Origin: Bacteroidaceae bacterium
Lineage (GTDB): Bacteria; Bacteroidota; Bacteroidia; Bacteroidales; Bacteroidaceae
Assembly: GCA_017647225.1 (NCBI GenBank)
Contig: JAGCLA010000023.1
Coordinates: 1-64,000, forward strand
DNA: 64,000 bases
Direction of reading: 5' to 3'
The notes under the pieces are model-generated. The model was not told where the DNA came from, ran no database searches, and saw only the letters and a list, made by a program, of their open reading frames with translations. This document shows positions 61,967-64,000 of this stretch, in pieces (within the stretch, counting starts at the first letter, position 1; each line of letters starts with the position of its first letter). Position numbers and translations under genes: made by a program.

Positions 61967-62026
61967 ATATGTTTAACCTTTAGCAAGGTATAAACACACA
62001 GACAAGGGCTTTGGTTGAATAATTAT

Positions 62027-62042
62027 CCTTTACCTGTAAAGG
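62027..62042. repeat. Short perfect inverted repeat upstream of the efflux operon
   Basis: CCTTTAC and GTAAAGG with a CT spacer, in the 85-bp gap between the unrecognised membrane protein gene and the efflux operon. There is no T-run, so an operator site for efflux control is as likely as a weak terminator. Confidence 0.35.
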
Positions 62043-62051
62043 AAATATATC

Positions 62052-64000
62052 TTATTGATTTACAACTGCTGGAATGCTGTCGGCAGGAGCTTCTTCTGCA
62101 GCAACCGCAGCTGGTGCCGTTTCTTCAACGACCTCAACCTTCTCCTTATTGAAGAATGGCAGTGGTGATGGAACATCAAAGCGTGCAAATATGTTACCAA
62201 GCCACAAACCTGCAACAACCACAGCAAGTACTACCAAAGATATAATCCATTTAAGCCATGTAGGAATACTCTTTTTGGCATAAGGATCTTTCAGTTTCAA
62301 TTTAGGGAATTTTGCGATATCGGTCAAAGTCTCACCGAATGGGATACTTATCTTAGACGAAGCATTTATAGCCCAGCCATTGGCATTGAGCAATGGAGAT
62401 ATGTTACGACGACGCAACTTCATCCATGCCATAATCATTGCAGGGCCGGAAATAACGAGCATAAGACCTATAAACACAGCAATCAACTGCCACCAGCTAA
62501 GAGCAAAGATTCCTTTGAATATGCTTGTCAAAGCTGCGCCTATCATGCCGACAGCCATACCTATGGCAGCAAAGATTCCGGCGAACTTGGCAATATCAAA
62601 CGGAGGTGTTGGAGCTTTGTTCTCACCCTCAGCAGGTTTTGCCGCAGGAGCTGCATTGATTTTAGCATTGGCATCCTTCATCATGGCAGCATCCTTTTCG
62701 GCAGCTGTCTTGTTGATGAGGTTCTCGATGGTTGTAGCCATACGACGGTAAGGTGACCAGAATGCCTGACCTACACTGATAGGATTGTCAATGATTTTGG
62801 TGATGACAGCGTCCCACATCTGACCCTTGTTATCAAAGTAAATTGCGTTCTTGCCTACAACAAGGTCACCGATTTCACCAACAGTAACTGCGGCAACGAT
62901 ATTCAGTTTTACAGGGCTTGCCTTGGTTGTGCAGTCGCAATATACGAGATACATTCCACTTGCAGGTGCCATGCTGTTATGCTTTGCCATGTCGGCAACC
63001 AACATACACATGCGACACTCGCGCTGGTCAATCAACAGACGTCCACTCTGGAATACAGCCTTGACATTCTTGTCTCTTGTATAGAAATCCTGGAAAGTAA
63101 CAAAGTTGCGGAGCAAACGATAGAAATCGCGATATATATAAAGGAATTTGTCCACCAAGTCAATACCGTCGGCAGTTTCCTTAAGTTCCAAATCCTGTGC
63201 TATAAGGTCAAGCAACGCCTGTTTCTTGTCGTTGGCAAGCATCTCCTTAATTGCATCAAGACCCAAAGCCTCTACTTCGCCACCCTTCTTGGCAGCTTTC
63301 CATGCATTATATGCTGCAAAAGAAGCACCAATGGCAACCCAAGCCTCTTCGGTAAGCACCTTACCCTTAGGCTTTACAATAGAGATAAGAGCGTTGAACT
63401 GTGATGCCCATGCAGGATTGATTGCCGCATTGAGTTCCAATTCAGCCTTGCCTGTAATACGCGCAATAGGATATGCTGCGATTTCCTCAGTCTTGCCGGT
63501 AAGGTTATCGGCGCTGATTGTTTCGATAAGTGCTGTCTGCACATCAAGCTTTGCTGCACTTTCAGGCGAGAATGAAGCGAGCTTGGCACGTACAAAATAA
63601 TCCTTTACTTTTACATCAAGTGCATTATACAATTCTATAGCCTTGTCGGTATCTGCACCATAAGGAGCCTCAACAGCAGCTTCGCTCCATGCCACATAAT
63701 CGGCCAAAGCCTGGTAGAACTTCTCGATGAGTTCGGCATTAACACCACTCTCACCGCTACGATCCATAACACTGCCAACAGTGTTTACGATTGCAGATAT
63801 AACAGCTGATTCTTCAGCAGATTCAGGAGTCTGCGCGGTAATCACACCATCGCCATTGAAACGTGTCTTGGCAAAAATAGCTGTGATATCCTTTGTGTCA
63901 GCCAAAGAGATTACAGAACCGCCCTTACCAAGATTTACAAGTATCTGCTTTGCCGAGTTATACAGTTTCATACCATCGGCATTTTCTTGATTGAAAGATT
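62052..64000 (-). CDS. Large membrane-anchored protein of unknown function (5' end outside window)
   Basis: The frame is open to the window edge; the first Met at 63971 is preceded by an uninterrupted in-frame stretch (SFNQENADG), so the true start is probably outside. About 640 residues are visible. The N-terminal 300 residues are helical and soluble. A CRMCMLV and CDCTT pair of Cys segments lies at about 333-362. A Pro/Ala-rich linker (about 455-475) leads to two or three membrane segments (FAGIFAAIGMAVGMIGAALT, WQLIAVFIGLMLVISG) and one more near residue 590, and the C-terminus is acidic and Ala-rich. I do not recognise the family. Confidence 0.7.
   Translation of the reverse strand, partial: SFNQENADGMKLYNSAKQILVNLGKGGSVISLADTKDITAIFAKTRFNGDGVITAQTPESAEESAVISAIVNTVGSVMDRSGESGVNAELIEKFYQALADYVAWSEAAVEAPYGADTDKAIELYNALDVKVKDYFVRAKLASFSPESAAKLDVQTALIETISADNLTGKTEEIAAYPIARITGKAELELNAAINPAWASQFNALISIVKPKGKVLTEEAWVAIGASFAAYNAWKAAKKGGEVEALGLDAIKEMLANDKKQALLDLIAQDLELKETADGIDLVDKFLYIYRDFYRLLRNFVTFQDFYTRDKNVKAVFQSGRLLIDQRECRMCMLVADMAKHNSMAPASGMYLVYCDCTTKASPVKLNIVAAVTVGEIGDLVVGKNAIYFDNKGQMWDAVITKIIDNPISVGQAFWSPYRRMATTIENLINKTAAEKDAAMMKDANAKINAAPAAKPAEGENKAPTPPFDIAKFAGIFAAIGMAVGMIGAALTSIFKGIFALSWWQLIAVFIGLMLVISGPAMIMAWMKLRRRNISPLLNANGWAINASSKISIPFGETLTDIAKFPKLKLKDPYAKKSIPTWLKWIISLVVLAVVVAGLWLGNIFARFDVPSPLPFFNKEKVEVVEETAPAAVAAEEAPADSIPAVVNQ

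Overview
The window reads as a chromosome segment of a gut-type Bacteroidales bacterium. The signs are two SusC/SusD pairs, PorX and a SprE/PorW-like lipoprotein, many lipoproteins with short Bacteroidetes-style signals, intergenic -7 boxes of the TAnnTTTG type, weak or absent Shine-Dalgarno sequences, and the GH92/GH130 mannose enzymes. The species cannot be fixed from the sequence. No rRNA, tRNA or CRISPR array was recognised.

Positions 1-12,400 are accessory DNA, visibly richer in A+T between about 4,100 and 10,200. They start inside a HipA-like kinase gene, followed by a 458-residue protein with PIN-like features. Next comes an apparent integrated element of about 10.1 kb bounded by a 15-bp direct repeat (2206-2220 and 12295-12309). 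It carries a CTnDOT-type tyrosine recombinase, a DUF6471-like regulator, two large N6-adenine methyltransferases, a convergent phospholipase-D-type endonuclease with a BfiI-like layout, two excisionase-like HTH proteins and a GIY-YIG/DUF4357 protein. The methyltransferases and nuclease look like a restriction-modification system for an asymmetric site: one methylase per strand and a metal-independent nuclease. This is the most system-like part of the accessory DNA.

Positions 12,400-24,300 are backbone: a glutamine-amidotransferase/M19 dipeptidase fusion, an Lrp/AsnC regulator, two FKBP isomerases, then rightward a small His/Cys-rich membrane protein, a SprE/PorW-like lipoprotein, PorX, TsaE, a small conserved protein, a YgiQ radical-SAM protein and, reversed, a rubredoxin too short for most gene callers.

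Positions 24,300-40,150 form one leftward six-gene operon in which the order FAS1 lipoprotein-SusC-SusD occurs twice. No carbohydrate enzyme or sigma/anti-sigma pair lies next to it, so the substrate is open.

Positions 40,200-48,230 form a second leftward operon: a single-chain ETF-like protein, an acyl-CoA dehydrogenase, SlyD, chorismate synthase, a polytopic membrane protein and a beta-propeller lipoprotein with a CxxCH motif.

Positions 48,300-56,300 are a rightward mannose-glycan locus: GH130 phosphorylase, GH5 mannanase-like lipoprotein, ROK kinase and two GH92 alpha-mannosidases. Secreted enzymes would trim mannose from a glycan or mannan; the cytoplasmic phosphorylase and kinase would feed the products into metabolism. 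Positions 56,300-62,000 are a leftward RND efflux operon (outer-membrane factor, membrane fusion protein, pump). The window ends inside an unrecognised membrane protein gene.
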